A DNA stretch of 64,000 nucleotides. It comes from Verrucomicrobiia bacterium. GTDB taxonomy: Bacteria; Verrucomicrobiota; Verrucomicrobiia; Palsa-1439. This document shows, in pieces, positions 1 through 9,918 of the stretch; positions within the stretch are counted from its first letter, which is position 1; the number at the start of each line of letters is the position of its first letter. The position numbers were made by a program, and so were the translations under genes. The DNA lies in the NCBI GenBank assembly GCA_035577545.1, contig DATLVI010000004.1, positions 124,001-188,000 of the forward strand, given 5' to 3'. Under the pieces are notes generated by a model that made no database searches, was not told where the DNA came from, and was given only the letters and a program-made list of their open reading frames with translations.

Positions 1-683
1 GCAAAATCGAAATACGCGAAATTATTCCCGGCGTTGTAGTGCAAGGTCAACAAGTGCATCCCGGCCTCCCGGAAGGTAATGGTCCCGATCTCCGCCTGGT
101 TCCAGATATGCCAACTCCCGGTGGCCATGGGTAGTTTGCATTCGCTGGCAGGCTTGTTGTCCACGGAGAACCAGATGGTTTTCGGCTCGTTGCTGTAGAG
201 AGCCGTGATTTTATACTTTCCCTTTTCCAGTACGTTCACCGTGTAATTGACCCATTCGCCATCGGCCGTCCAGCCGATGTAAAGTTGGTTGGTTGCCGGA
301 GTAAAGAAATTCGGATGATTGAAGTCCGCGAAGTCCTTCGTGTAGGAAATGTCCATGCCTTCTTCTTTTCGGAACCCCCAGATGTAAGGCGTCGCGTGCG
401 GTCGCTGATGATTGGGTATCAGGTTGAGTTCACCGCTGCCGTGATTGACGGGATCGATATCGTGATACGCCACGCCCTCGCCGCCCAGGTCAAAGTAGGC
501 GCATTCAATACGGCCAGGAATTGTCTGAGGCCCTTTCCTGTAGACCTCGTCGGAAAATGGTTGACCTTTATAGTCTGCCGGGAAAGTCGAGGAGACCTTC
601 ACCGAATAACTCGTCCGAAATTCAGTGCATCCAATGAAGCCGAGAGGTACAGCCAGGCACAGGACGAGAATGGGTCTGTTCAT
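1..683 (-). CDS. Carbohydrate-binding-like lipoprotein, C-terminus cut by window edge
   Basis: The gene reads leftward and runs off the window, so only about 227 codons are visible. The N-terminus is a lipoprotein signal ending in GFIGC, which puts the lipidated Cys at residue 19, so the protein should be anchored to a membrane. From about residue 130 the sequence resembles a CBM6/35-like or DUF5010-like sugar-binding beta-sandwich, with 'WTADGEWVNYTVNV', 'KYKITALYS' and 'GSWHIWNQAEIG'. A catalytic domain cannot be judged because the end is missing. An in-frame ATG nine bases upstream (692) is an alternative start, and neither has a clear Shine-Dalgarno. It follows the isochorismatase-like gene by 72 bases on the same strand and is probably the end of the same transcription unit. 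Being a lipoprotein is well supported; the binding-domain family is a moderate call. Confidence 0.7.
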   Translation of the reverse strand, partial: MNRPILVLCLAVPLGFIGCTEFRTSYSVKVSSTFPADYKGQPFSDEVYRKGPQTIPGRIECAYFDLGGEGVAYHDIDPVNHGSGELNLIPNHQRPHATPYIWGFRKEEGMDISYTKDFADFNHPNFFTPATNQLYIGWTADGEWVNYTVNVLEKGKYKITALYSNEPKTIWFSVDNKPASECKLPMATGSWHIWNQAEIGTITFREAGMHLLTLHYNAGNNFAYFDF

Positions 684-755
684 GCTGAACATTTGGAGAA
701 GCACGGGATTCTTATCAAGCCAAATCGTAAGAAACCTCGCCAGTATCCCAAACCA

Positions 756-1304
756 CTACTTGAACAGGGGCAAGATCTGTTTGAACTCTTGGGTGCCGGA
801 TTCACGGAGGAGTTCGAAGACGGCGGACTCGACCGTGGTGATGACCGCACCGCAATCGCGCATGCGTTCGATGGCGACGGTATAATCGGTTTCGTGACGT
901 GAACTAATGGCGTCGGCGGCAACGTACACGAAATAATCTTTCATCAAGTCGATGGCCGTCTGTTGGACACACACGTGCGCCTCGATGCCGCAGAGGATGA
1001 TGCGTTGGCGCCGCAGGTCTTTCACCGTCCGCAGGAATTCCTCCGAACCGCAGCACGAGAACGTCATCTTCTCCAGTGGAGTAATACCGGGCGCTGCCCT
1101 CCCGATCTCCGCGCAGACCGGGCCGAGGCCCTTGATGTATTGTGCGGTGACGAGGGTCGGGAGTTTTAACACGCGCGCTGCACCGATGAGTTTCTGGATC
1201 GCCGCAAGCGTTTCGGCACGACGCGGCATGACGTTCATGAGCTTCTCCTGCACGTCGATGACCACGAGCGCGGTATTTTCCGTCGTCAATCGCCAATCAG
1301 ACAT
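756..1304 (-). CDS. Isochorismatase-family cysteine hydrolase
   Basis: A 182-residue protein of the isochorismatase-like (cysteine hydrolase) superfamily, a usual length for single-domain members. The catalytic triad is visible: Asp in 'VVIDVQEK' near residue 17, Lys in 'LEKMTFSCC' near residue 79, and the nucleophilic Cys in 'GIEAHVCVQQTA' near residue 112. The protein is close in style to the YcaC/ISOC group, whose physiological substrates are mostly unknown, so no substrate is assigned. It has no signal peptide and should be cytoplasmic. Its start overlaps the upstream DUF2721 gene by 8 bases, which indicates translational coupling inside the leftward operon that includes ligA. Nothing in the neighbourhood (no siderophore or nicotinate genes) suggests isochorismate or nicotinamide as substrate. 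Confidence 0.88.
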   Translation of the reverse strand: MSDWRLTTENTALVVIDVQEKLMNVMPRRAETLAAIQKLIGAARVLKLPTLVTAQYIKGLGPVCAEIGRAAPGITPLEKMTFSCCGSEEFLRTVKDLRRQRIILCGIEAHVCVQQTAIDLMKDYFVYVAADAISSRHETDYTVAIERMRDCGAVITTVESAVFELLRESGTQEFKQILPLFK

Positions 1305-1800
1305 TCACACCCACCATTTCCGCAGAGTCCTGGGCGGCTTTGCTGTCCACCTGCACTGCGTGATAGGACAGGCCCACATCGAGCAACGTATACACCAGCG
1401 CCAGGGAAATAAGCAGCATCCCCAACTCGAACAGTGCCGTGCAAATCCATGTGGCCTCAAGGTCCAGCCACGCGACTGCCGCAATGGAGACCGAACAAAG
1501 GAGCAGACTCAGGCAAGCGGCGTAAAAGCTGGCAATGGCGTTGCGGGTGTAACGAGCGCGCCGCATCATTGACTGCAGTTGCTCGGCAATCTGCCGCCGT
1601 CGCATCTTGCTAAAGGCCGTCGCCACCGCCTCGTTCTGAAGTTCGGTACGTTCGTCGTTCAACTTGTGGATGCGGGCCGTGAGCATCGACTGCAGGCGCT
1701 GCAGTCCCCAGTTCATCGACGCCGCGCCCGAGACCATGAACATCGGGGCCAGCAACAGGCTGATGAATTGCGGGAGGGCGGTGGTCGTGGTTTCGATCAT
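1297..1800 (-). CDS. DUF2721-family membrane protein (second of a tandem pair)
   Basis: A protein of about 167 residues, counting from the ATG at 1800 (MIETTTTALPQF). A longer reading upstream would overlap the previous gene and lacks support. It has a hydrophobic stretch near the N-terminus ('FISLLLAPMFMVSG'), a basic helical middle carrying 'LNDERTELQNEA', and two strong C-terminal membrane segments ('ASFYAACLSLLLCSVSIAAV' and the 'LFELGMLLISLALVYTLLDV' region). This is the DUF2721 pattern; the family has no known function. Its start overlaps the stop of the preceding gene as ATGA, so the two are coupled. Both members share the LNDER motif and topology and probably arose by tandem duplication; they may form a heteromeric inner-membrane complex, which is inference. 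Confidence 0.8.
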   Translation of the reverse strand: MIETTTTALPQFISLLLAPMFMVSGAASMNWGLQRLQSMLTARIHKLNDERTELQNEAVATAFSKMRRRQIAEQLQSMMRRARYTRNAIASFYAACLSLLLCSVSIAAVAWLDLEATWICTALFELGMLLISLALVYTLLDVGLSYHAVQVDSKAAQDSAEMVGVNV

Positions 1801-2279
1801 TGGCCTATCGCTTTCAGACCGACTTCCATTCGCACGACCCGGTAGCTCAACCACGCCTCGGCCAGCGCGAAGGCGACCCCGATCATCAGCCCCGCCAACC
1901 CGAGCCCGAACAGGGCGATCACCAACGGCCCCATCGGCGGCCAGCCGAGATGCGCCAGACCGATCACAAATGACGAAACCAGAAAAAGCAGGGTGCCGAG
2001 GTACAGCATGAAAACAGCGTTGCGCACGAGCTTGGCGCGGGCGAGCAGGTGGGGGATCTGTTCGACGATGCTCTCGCTACGGGCCTTCTCCCAGTTCGCC
2101 AGGGTGGGCCGGCGCAATAGTTCTCGACGTTCATCATTGAGCGCGCGCACGGCCTGGATCAGCGTCGAATACTTGTTCTGTAAACCCGCCAACAGCAATG
2201 AACTCGCGGTGAACAGCAACGCCGGCGTCATCGCGGCGTTGATCGACTGAATGGCGGAGTCGAGAGTGGTTGAAAGCAT
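1797..2279 (-). CDS. DUF2721-family membrane protein (first of a tandem pair)
   Basis: A 160-residue protein with the same layout as the gene downstream: an N-terminal hydrophobic helix ('TPALLFTASSLLLAGL'), a charged middle with 'ALNDERRELLRRP', a helix ending 'RAKLVRNAVF', then two C-terminal membrane segments ('LYLGTLLFLVSSFVIGLAHL' and 'LVIALFGLGLAGLMIGVAFA'). It matches the DUF2721 family, of unknown role. The ATG lies one base after the ligA stop, and its own stop forms an ATGA overlap with the next gene, so it sits in the middle of a coupled operon. No catalytic residues or sorting signals are visible beyond the membrane helices. Confidence 0.8.
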   Translation of the reverse strand: MLSTTLDSAIQSINAAMTPALLFTASSLLLAGLQNKYSTLIQAVRALNDERRELLRRPTLANWEKARSESIVEQIPHLLARAKLVRNAVFMLYLGTLLFLVSSFVIGLAHLGWPPMGPLVIALFGLGLAGLMIGVAFALAEAWLSYRVVRMEVGLKAIGQ

Positions 2280-2280
2280 T

Positions 2281-4644
<2,364 letters not shown>

Positions 4645-4648
<4 letters not shown>

Positions 4649-5643
4649 AAATGATCAGGGGCTAGCTGCCAGCGGACGGCCTCCTGGATTCCTGGGCGAA
4701 AACCGACCTGTGGCTCCCAGCCAAGGGTGGAGCGGATTTTCTCGATTGAGTAGTGGCGTTGGTAGCCAAAGAGAAAAACGCGATAGCGGGTGAGAAGCGG
4801 TGGTTGTTTGGAATGAAGGAGGCAGGCGAACCACTCGGCAGCGCTGGCGATTGTATACGCCAGGGCGTAGGGGACATGGCGACGAACCGGGGAAGCGCCC
4901 GCGAGAGTGGCGATGATATTGAAAAACTCCTCCTGCGTGATCTTTTCGGGGTTGATAACGTTGTAGGCCTGGCCAATCGCACCTGTGGAACCTACGGCCA
5001 GGACAGCAGCGCGGGCGACGTCGCCAGCGTGGACGAGCGGCAGGGTCACGTGTGGATCACCTAGAAAACTGATTTTTTGCTCCCGTAGTAACGGAATGAT
5101 GCGAGCGAGCATGGACCGGTCGCCCGGGCCATAGAGCATGCCCGGCCGGATGACGGTCGCATCGAGTTGTTTCCCGGACTGGCGCTGCCAGACGATTTTT
5201 TCGGACTCGATTTTGGCCCGCCGGTAGAAGTTTCGGCGATCCGTTGTCGCGAGTGCGAAGTCCTCCTTGACGGGCGTACCGTGCGGTGGGCGTCTGTAGA
5301 CGCCGACGGTACTGAAATGGACCAGACGGCGACAACCGGCAGCGACCATCGCCTCGCAAATGGCTTCCGTTGGGCGGATGGTATTGGCAACAAAGTGCGA
5401 CCAGGGGGCCCAATCCGAGACCGCTGCGGCGGCATGGAATACCACATCGGTGTTCTTGAGCACGTTCGGATCGAGGTGGTCCCGGCCGAGATCGCAAACG
5501 ACACAGACCGCCCCCAGTTGTTCAAGCGGTTGCCGATTGGATGTCTGTCGGACGATTGCGGTCACCGACCAGCCGCCCTGGCGCAACTCCTTGACCAGAT
5601 GGCGACCCAATAGTCCGGTCGCGCCTGTAACAATCGCGTGCAT
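4645..5643 (-). CDS. NAD-dependent epimerase/dehydratase (extended SDR family)
   Basis: A 332-residue extended short-chain dehydrogenase. The Rossmann motif 'GATGLLGRH' sits at residues 7-15, and an acidic 'VVCDLGRD' follows. The active-site region shows a Ser/Thr stretch ('HFSTVGVY') and the YxxxK pair as 'FYRRAKIESEK'. A C-terminal substrate domain ('YNVINPEKITQEEFF') follows. It is most like NAD-dependent epimerases and 3-beta-hydroxysteroid dehydrogenase-like or dihydroflavonol reductase-like enzymes; the substrate cannot be read from sequence. It heads the leftward operon containing VanZ and ligA and faces a divergently transcribed methyltransferase gene. The C-terminal third has a hydrophobic stretch ('YALAYTIASAAEWFACLL') that could touch the membrane, as in some sterol-type members. 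Confidence 0.85.
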
Positions 5644-5658
5644 GGAAGTCCCTCGTAT

Positions 5659-5686
5659 ATAATATTTTTACTGCACTACCACACAA
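5659..5686 (-). promoter_or_regulatory. Candidate sigma-70-type promoter for the SDR-ligA operon
   Basis: Read on the minus strand, a -35-like TTGTGT (5681-5686), a 16-base spacer and a -10-like TATTAT (5659-5664) precede the SDR start at 5643. The region is the AT-richest in the neighbourhood. The implied leader is very short (about 9 bases). The same AT-rich gap could also serve the divergent gene at 5727. This is a pattern match only. Confidence 0.35.
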
Positions 5687-5726
5687 AAATCGTGTACAAG
5701 GAGAAGGGAGGTGGTGCCTTAAGCGG

Positions 5727-6308
5727 ATGAAGGAGAAATGGATTCCAGCGCTTTTCGCGCTTTTTTTTAGCTTCGTCTGTATTCAGCGACTGCTGGAGAC
5801 GTTCGCCAATCGGCCGGTTGTGAAAGGTGACCGGCTGATGCGGTGGTCGTTTCCAATCATGACGTTGATCCATTCGGGGGTCTTCGCCGGTTCGGCGGTG
5901 GAATACTTTGTGGTGAAGCGCCCCGTCAATTACGCGGTCAGCGCAATTGGGATGGTGTTGTATGTGTTTTCCCTGGTGCTGCGGAATGTTGCCATTCGCA
6001 CCCTGGGCCGTTACTTCAGCCTCCACATCGAGATCCGGCAACAACATGAACTTGTCCAGGAGGGAGTATACCGTTACGTGCGCCACCCGATCTATTCCGC
6101 CGTGGTGTTGGAGTTGATTTCCGTGCCGCTCGTGGCCAATGCTTATATGACGCTGGCGGTGGCCCTGTTGGTGTACATGCCCATGTTGGCGTGGCGGTTG
6201 CGGCGCGAAGAACAGGCGATGGTGGAGAAGTTCGGCGGGCAATATCGGCAATACCAAGAGCGAGCGGGTGCGCTTTGGCCGAGATGGTCGGCCTGGTATA
6301 GGAACTAA
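5727..6308 (+). CDS. Isoprenylcysteine carboxyl methyltransferase-like membrane protein
   Basis: A 193-residue integral membrane protein with four to five hydrophobic segments. The C-terminal half carries the ICMT/PEMT-type signature: 'GVYRYVRHPIYSAVV' followed by a membrane hairpin and 'RREEQAMVEKFGGQYRQYQE'. In characterised relatives this region binds S-adenosylmethionine, and the substrates are lipids or prenyl-cysteines; bacterial members often methylate lipophilic small molecules. The gene is divergent from the SDR/ligA operon and lies 17 bases before a histidine kinase, so it may be the first gene of the signalling and ketoacyl synthase cluster. A lipid substrate would fit the neighbouring ketoacyl synthase and FadL-type porin, but that is inference. 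Confidence 0.82.
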   Translation: MKEKWIPALFALFFSFVCIQRLLETFANRPVVKGDRLMRWSFPIMTLIHSGVFAGSAVEYFVVKRPVNYAVSAIGMVLYVFSLVLRNVAIRTLGRYFSLHIEIRQQHELVQEGVYRYVRHPIYSAVVLELISVPLVANAYMTLAVALLVYMPMLAWRLRREEQAMVEKFGGQYRQYQERAGALWPRWSAWYRN

Positions 6309-6325
6309 GGAATCCAAACAGCAGT

Positions 6326-8437
6326 ATGAATCCGCTCTTTTATTGTTTGGTGCTGGTGAACGCCATGGCGAGCGTTTCAGCGGGCGCAGCCGTGTGGTGG
6401 CGCAACCGCTCCAAACCCGTCGGCCCGGGTTTGGGATTGACGATGATCGTGCTCGGGGTGTGGGCCGGGTGTTTCGCGCAATATTTCCTGCCGCTGTCAC
6501 CCAGAAATGCCCTGTTGTGGGGCCGATGGACGCTGGCAATGTCAGTGTTGAACCTGCCCCTGTTCTTCTACTCGATGTGCGCGATGGTTGAGCAGGTGCG
6601 GAGGTATCGCGCCTGGATCATAACGAGTTATGTGTTTTGCGGGGTCCTCTGGCTGGGGTTATGGGGCGGGTCCCTGGTAACGGGGTTGAGCCATCCGACC
6701 TACATGGACCATTACCTGCGTTGCCATCGGGGCTGGTACGCGGTGTTGGCGCTCCATGAACTGATCTGGCCGGTTTTCGGGGAATGCATCTTGGCGGTCA
6801 ATGCGCTTCGCAGCCGGGGGTACCAGCGCACCCAACTGCTCTATTTCATGGTTGCGTCCATCATCGTTTTCCTGACCACGACATCGATTATTGTGCCGCT
6901 CGAATACAATATCGATATCCCGCCCTTTGGATTTCTGCTATTACCGATCGACCTGCTCTTTCTGGCCTACGTCATGGTCAAGGCGCGGATGGCGGATTAC
7001 AACGTCGTCATCGCCCGGGTGTTCCTCTACGTCGTGACGATGGTCATCATCGCGGGTGTGAGCCTGGTATTCATCGGCGGGGTGGCGCTGGTGGCGCCGG
7101 GGTTCATGAACGAGAAGCAATTGATGTTCGCGTTCCTGCTGGCTACGGGGATCGGAGTGGGGTTGATGGTCAGCCTGCCCAAACTGCTGCCCCGCGCGGA
7201 GCGCATGATGCAGGAGCGCTTGTTCGCGGGCCGTTACGGTTATCAGGACGCGCTCTCGGGGTTGGTCAGAGAGTTAAGCACGCTGCCCACCATTGAAGAG
7301 GTGCTCAGCACCGTCGTGACCACCCTGCATTCCCAGATGCAGGTTTCACGGGTGCTCATATTGCTTCAGGATCCACTTTCGGGAGACTACCGGTTGCAGG
7401 CAGAGAGCGGTTTGGGGCCGCAGGACGACGTGGAAACGCTGTTGTTGAAGGAAGATTCGTCGATTGCGAAATGGCTACAGGGCAACCGAGATGCGCTGGT
7501 TCGCGACGAGATGGCGCGGCGCGCGCCGGTGTGGTTGCGGGATCAGCTCGACGCCGAGTTGAACCGGCTCAAGGTCGCCGTCGCCGTGCCGATGATTCTC
7601 GATGATCGTCTCGTGGGCTTGACCTGTCTTGGTGAAAAACTAAGCCGCGAGATGTTTTTCGTCGGGGACCTCCGCCTGCTGGGAACGCTCGCCACGGAAG
7701 TTGCCCTCGCTGTGAAATATCGCCGCATGGAAAGCGAGGTGTCCCGGAAAAACCGGCTCATCGAGCTGGGGACCATCGCGGCCGGCGTGGCCCACGAAAT
7801 TCGCAACCCACTGGCGTCCATCAAGACGTTTGCGCAGTTGATGCCCGAACACATGGATGACCCTGAGTTCAAGAACGAGTTCAGCAAACTGGTGTTGAAG
7901 GATGTGGATCGAATCACAAAAGTCATCGAGAGTATGCTGGCCTTCGCCCGGCCGGCGCAGGTGAACATCAAGGAACAGCCCGCGAACGAACTCATAGAGG
8001 AAGCCATCCTGTTGGTCCAACCCCGCCTGAAAGGCAAGCGAATCGAGTTGAGCCGGGAGTTTCATGGGAATCCAATCGTTAATGTCGATAAGCACCAGAT
8101 CCTGCAGGTGTTGGTCAATTTGCTTAGTAACGCCGCGGATGCTTCACATGATCAAGGCAAGATTCGCGTTGCCACGGGTGTGAGCCAGCGGGACATCAAC
8201 GGTGACGGTAATCGAAACCAAAAATTCACTGTCATCGAAGTTGCGGATAATGGCTCCGGCATTCCAGCAGCCGTCCGTAACCGCCTTTTCGACCCATTCT
8301 TTACGACAAAGAAGGAGGGCACAGGTCTTGGCTTGTCCATTTCACAGAAGATCGTCCGTGACCACGGCGGGGCTATTACTGTTTCCAGCGTAGAAGGTAA
8401 AGGTACCACCTTTCAGGTCAACCTTCCAGTGAAGTAG
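6326..8437 (+). CDS. Membrane histidine kinase with multi-TM sensor, GAF, HisKA and HATPase domains
   Basis: A 703-residue sensor kinase. The first 280 residues contain about eight membrane helices, resembling the 7TM/PrsK-type sensor region. A GAF domain follows (about 310-460), then a HisKA dimerisation domain with the phospho-acceptor His490 in 'GVAHEIRNPLASIKTFAQL', and a HATPase domain with N-box 'LVNLLSNAADA', G1 'VADNGSGIP' and G2 'GTGLGLS'. All residues needed for autophosphorylation are present. It belongs to a same-strand run that ends with an NtrC-type regulator and a receiver-kinase hybrid. Its HisKA region is very similar to that of the second kinase at 9893 (shared SIKxFAQLxPE and DDxEF), so both may act on the same regulator. 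The layout recalls PrsK/PrsR of PEP-CTERM systems, but that assignment is only a suggestion. Confidence 0.92.
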   Translation: MNPLFYCLVLVNAMASVSAGAAVWWRNRSKPVGPGLGLTMIVLGVWAGCFAQYFLPLSPRNALLWGRWTLAMSVLNLPLFFYSMCAMVEQVRRYRAWIITSYVFCGVLWLGLWGGSLVTGLSHPTYMDHYLRCHRGWYAVLALHELIWPVFGECILAVNALRSRGYQRTQLLYFMVASIIVFLTTTSIIVPLEYNIDIPPFGFLLLPIDLLFLAYVMVKARMADYNVVIARVFLYVVTMVIIAGVSLVFIGGVALVAPGFMNEKQLMFAFLLATGIGVGLMVSLPKLLPRAERMMQERLFAGRYGYQDALSGLVRELSTLPTIEEVLSTVVTTLHSQMQVSRVLILLQDPLSGDYRLQAESGLGPQDDVETLLLKEDSSIAKWLQGNRDALVRDEMARRAPVWLRDQLDAELNRLKVAVAVPMILDDRLVGLTCLGEKLSREMFFVGDLRLLGTLATEVALAVKYRRMESEVSRKNRLIELGTIAAGVAHEIRNPLASIKTFAQLMPEHMDDPEFKNEFSKLVLKDVDRITKVIESMLAFARPAQVNIKEQPANELIEEAILLVQPRLKGKRIELSREFHGNPIVNVDKHQILQVLVNLLSNAADASHDQGKIRVATGVSQRDINGDGNRNQKFTVIEVADNGSGIPAAVRNRLFDPFFTTKKEGTGLGLSISQKIVRDHGGAITVSSVEGKGTTFQVNLPVK

Positions 8438-8444
8438 CTATTAA

Positions 8445-8460
8445 TGGACAAAATTGTCCA
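8445..8460. repeat. Short inverted repeat after the kinase gene
   Basis: TGGACA (8445-8450) and TGTCCA (8455-8460) are separated by AAAT, just after the kinase stop and about 145 bases before the ketoacyl synthase start. There is no following T-run, so it is more likely a protein-binding dyad or chance than a terminator. No other copy was noticed. Confidence 0.3.
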
Positions 8461-8604
8461 ATAACGCCAAGAAGTTCTTTACTCGGTGCCGGAACCTGCT
8501 AGTATATGACCCAGTGGGGAACTTATCTGGAGGTGGTTCGCACCGTGTGCGGGCCGTATGCGGGACGTTTTTGTAATCCCGGCTGTGCAACGCGAAAGTT
8601 GTCG

Positions 8605-9918
8605 ATGAGCAAACGCAGGGTGGTTATCACGGGCATTGGGGTTTTAACCCCGGTGGGCATCGGTTTGGAAGCATTTTGGGCCAATATCATCGCTGGAAAA
8701 TCTGGCGTGGATCGCGCATCTATTTTGGTGGAGTCCGACTGCCCTTGGAAGATGGCGGGTGAGGTTCGCGATTTCCGACCCGAAGACTGGCTTGGACGGA
8801 AAGATATTCGGCGAATGGACCGGTTCACCCAATTCGGGCTGGTCGCGTCGCATATGGCCATTTCTGATTCCGCGTTGGACCTTGAAAAAGCGAACTGCAA
8901 TCGCATCGGCCTGGCGATAGGTACCGCGTACTCGGGCTGGGGATTCGCCTCCCAAGAGTATGATGTCTTCAAGACGAGGGGCTTTGATGCGATGAGTGCC
9001 TACACCAGCATCGCCGTCTTCACGGGGTCGTGCGGCGGACAGGTTTCCCTCCACCTTGGACTACACGCACCCAGCCTGACCATCGCGACGGGCTGCGATT
9101 GCGCCAGCGCGGCCATCGCCCAGGCGGCGGACATGATTGTGGCCAATGATGTGGATGTCATGCTGGCCGGTGGGGCCGAGGCTCCAATTCAACCCATCGT
9201 GGTCGCGGCGGTTGGCACCAGCCACGCCATCTCCTCAAGGAATGACGAACCCTCGCGGGCTTCCCGTCCATTCGATCGGAAGCGAGACGGGTTTGTCATG
9301 TCCGAGGGCGCCGGGGTGCTCGTTGTTGAGGAACTGGAGCACGCGTTGCGCCGGGGCGCGCACATCTACGCGGAATTGACCGGTTGGGCATCCACGTGCG
9401 ATGCCTACCACATGTGCCAGCCGGATCCAGACGGCACCCAGGCAGTGCGTTGCCTGCAGATGTCGCTGGCTCGCGCTGGCATACGACCGGACCAGGTGGA
9501 CTATCTCAATGCCCACGGCACTTCAACGCCCCTGGGTGACCGCGTGGAAACCATCGTCACAAAGAAGGTCTTCGGCGATCGCGCGTATGATCTGCCACTC
9601 AGTTCTCTCAAGGCGGCGCTGGGCCATATGCAGGGGGCGTGCGGCTCTGTCGAGCTGGCGGCCTGCTGCCTCGCCATCCGCGACAACATTATTCCGCCGA
9701 CAATCAATTACGAATTTCCGGATCCCGAGTGTGACCTGGATTGCGTCCCGAATGTCGCTCGCCACCGTCGCGTCGACATCGCGGTGAGCAACTCCCTTGG
9801 GTTCGGCGGCCGCAACACCTCTCTTGTTATCGAGCGCTATCGGAACGGGTCAGCCAACAAATCCAGCAGTGCGGACGGAAAACGGGCGACACATGAAAAC
9901 GGCTTTGCTGCTGACTAA
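8605..9918 (+). CDS. Beta-ketoacyl-ACP synthase (KAS II/FabF-like)
   Basis: A 437-residue condensing enzyme of the thiolase fold that extends acyl-ACP with malonyl-ACP. From the ATG at 8605 the protein starts 'MSKRRVVITGIGVLTPVG', the typical FabF N-terminus; the frame is open 33 codons further up to 8506 but that extension looks non-family. The catalytic triad is present: Cys164 in 'IATGCDCASAA', His304 in 'NAHGTSTPLGD' and His341 in 'LGHMQGACGS'. The nucleophile region (TGC-DCAS) deviates from the usual TACxxG. No ACP, ketoreductase or malonyl transferase gene is nearby, so it is not in a normal fab cluster; it lies between two histidine kinases. Its 3' end overlaps the next kinase by 26 bases, so expression is coupled. 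Its role may be in a special lipid or polyketide-like product rather than bulk fatty acid synthesis. Confidence 0.9.
   Translation: MSKRRVVITGIGVLTPVGIGLEAFWANIIAGKSGVDRASILVESDCPWKMAGEVRDFRPEDWLGRKDIRRMDRFTQFGLVASHMAISDSALDLEKANCNRIGLAIGTAYSGWGFASQEYDVFKTRGFDAMSAYTSIAVFTGSCGGQVSLHLGLHAPSLTIATGCDCASAAIAQAADMIVANDVDVMLAGGAEAPIQPIVVAAVGTSHAISSRNDEPSRASRPFDRKRDGFVMSEGAGVLVVEELEHALRRGAHIYAELTGWASTCDAYHMCQPDPDGTQAVRCLQMSLARAGIRPDQVDYLNAHGTSTPLGDRVETIVTKKVFGDRAYDLPLSSLKAALGHMQGACGSVELAACCLAIRDNIIPPTINYEFPDPECDLDCVPNVARHRRVDIAVSNSLGFGGRNTSLVIERYRNGSANKSSSADGKRATHENGFAAD

Noticed and set aside
8480-8500. Possible sigma-54 promoter before the ketoacyl synthase (GGTGCCGGAACCTGCT)
   Set aside because: The GG-GC spacing is 11 instead of the required 10 and the -24 part does not match TGGCAC.
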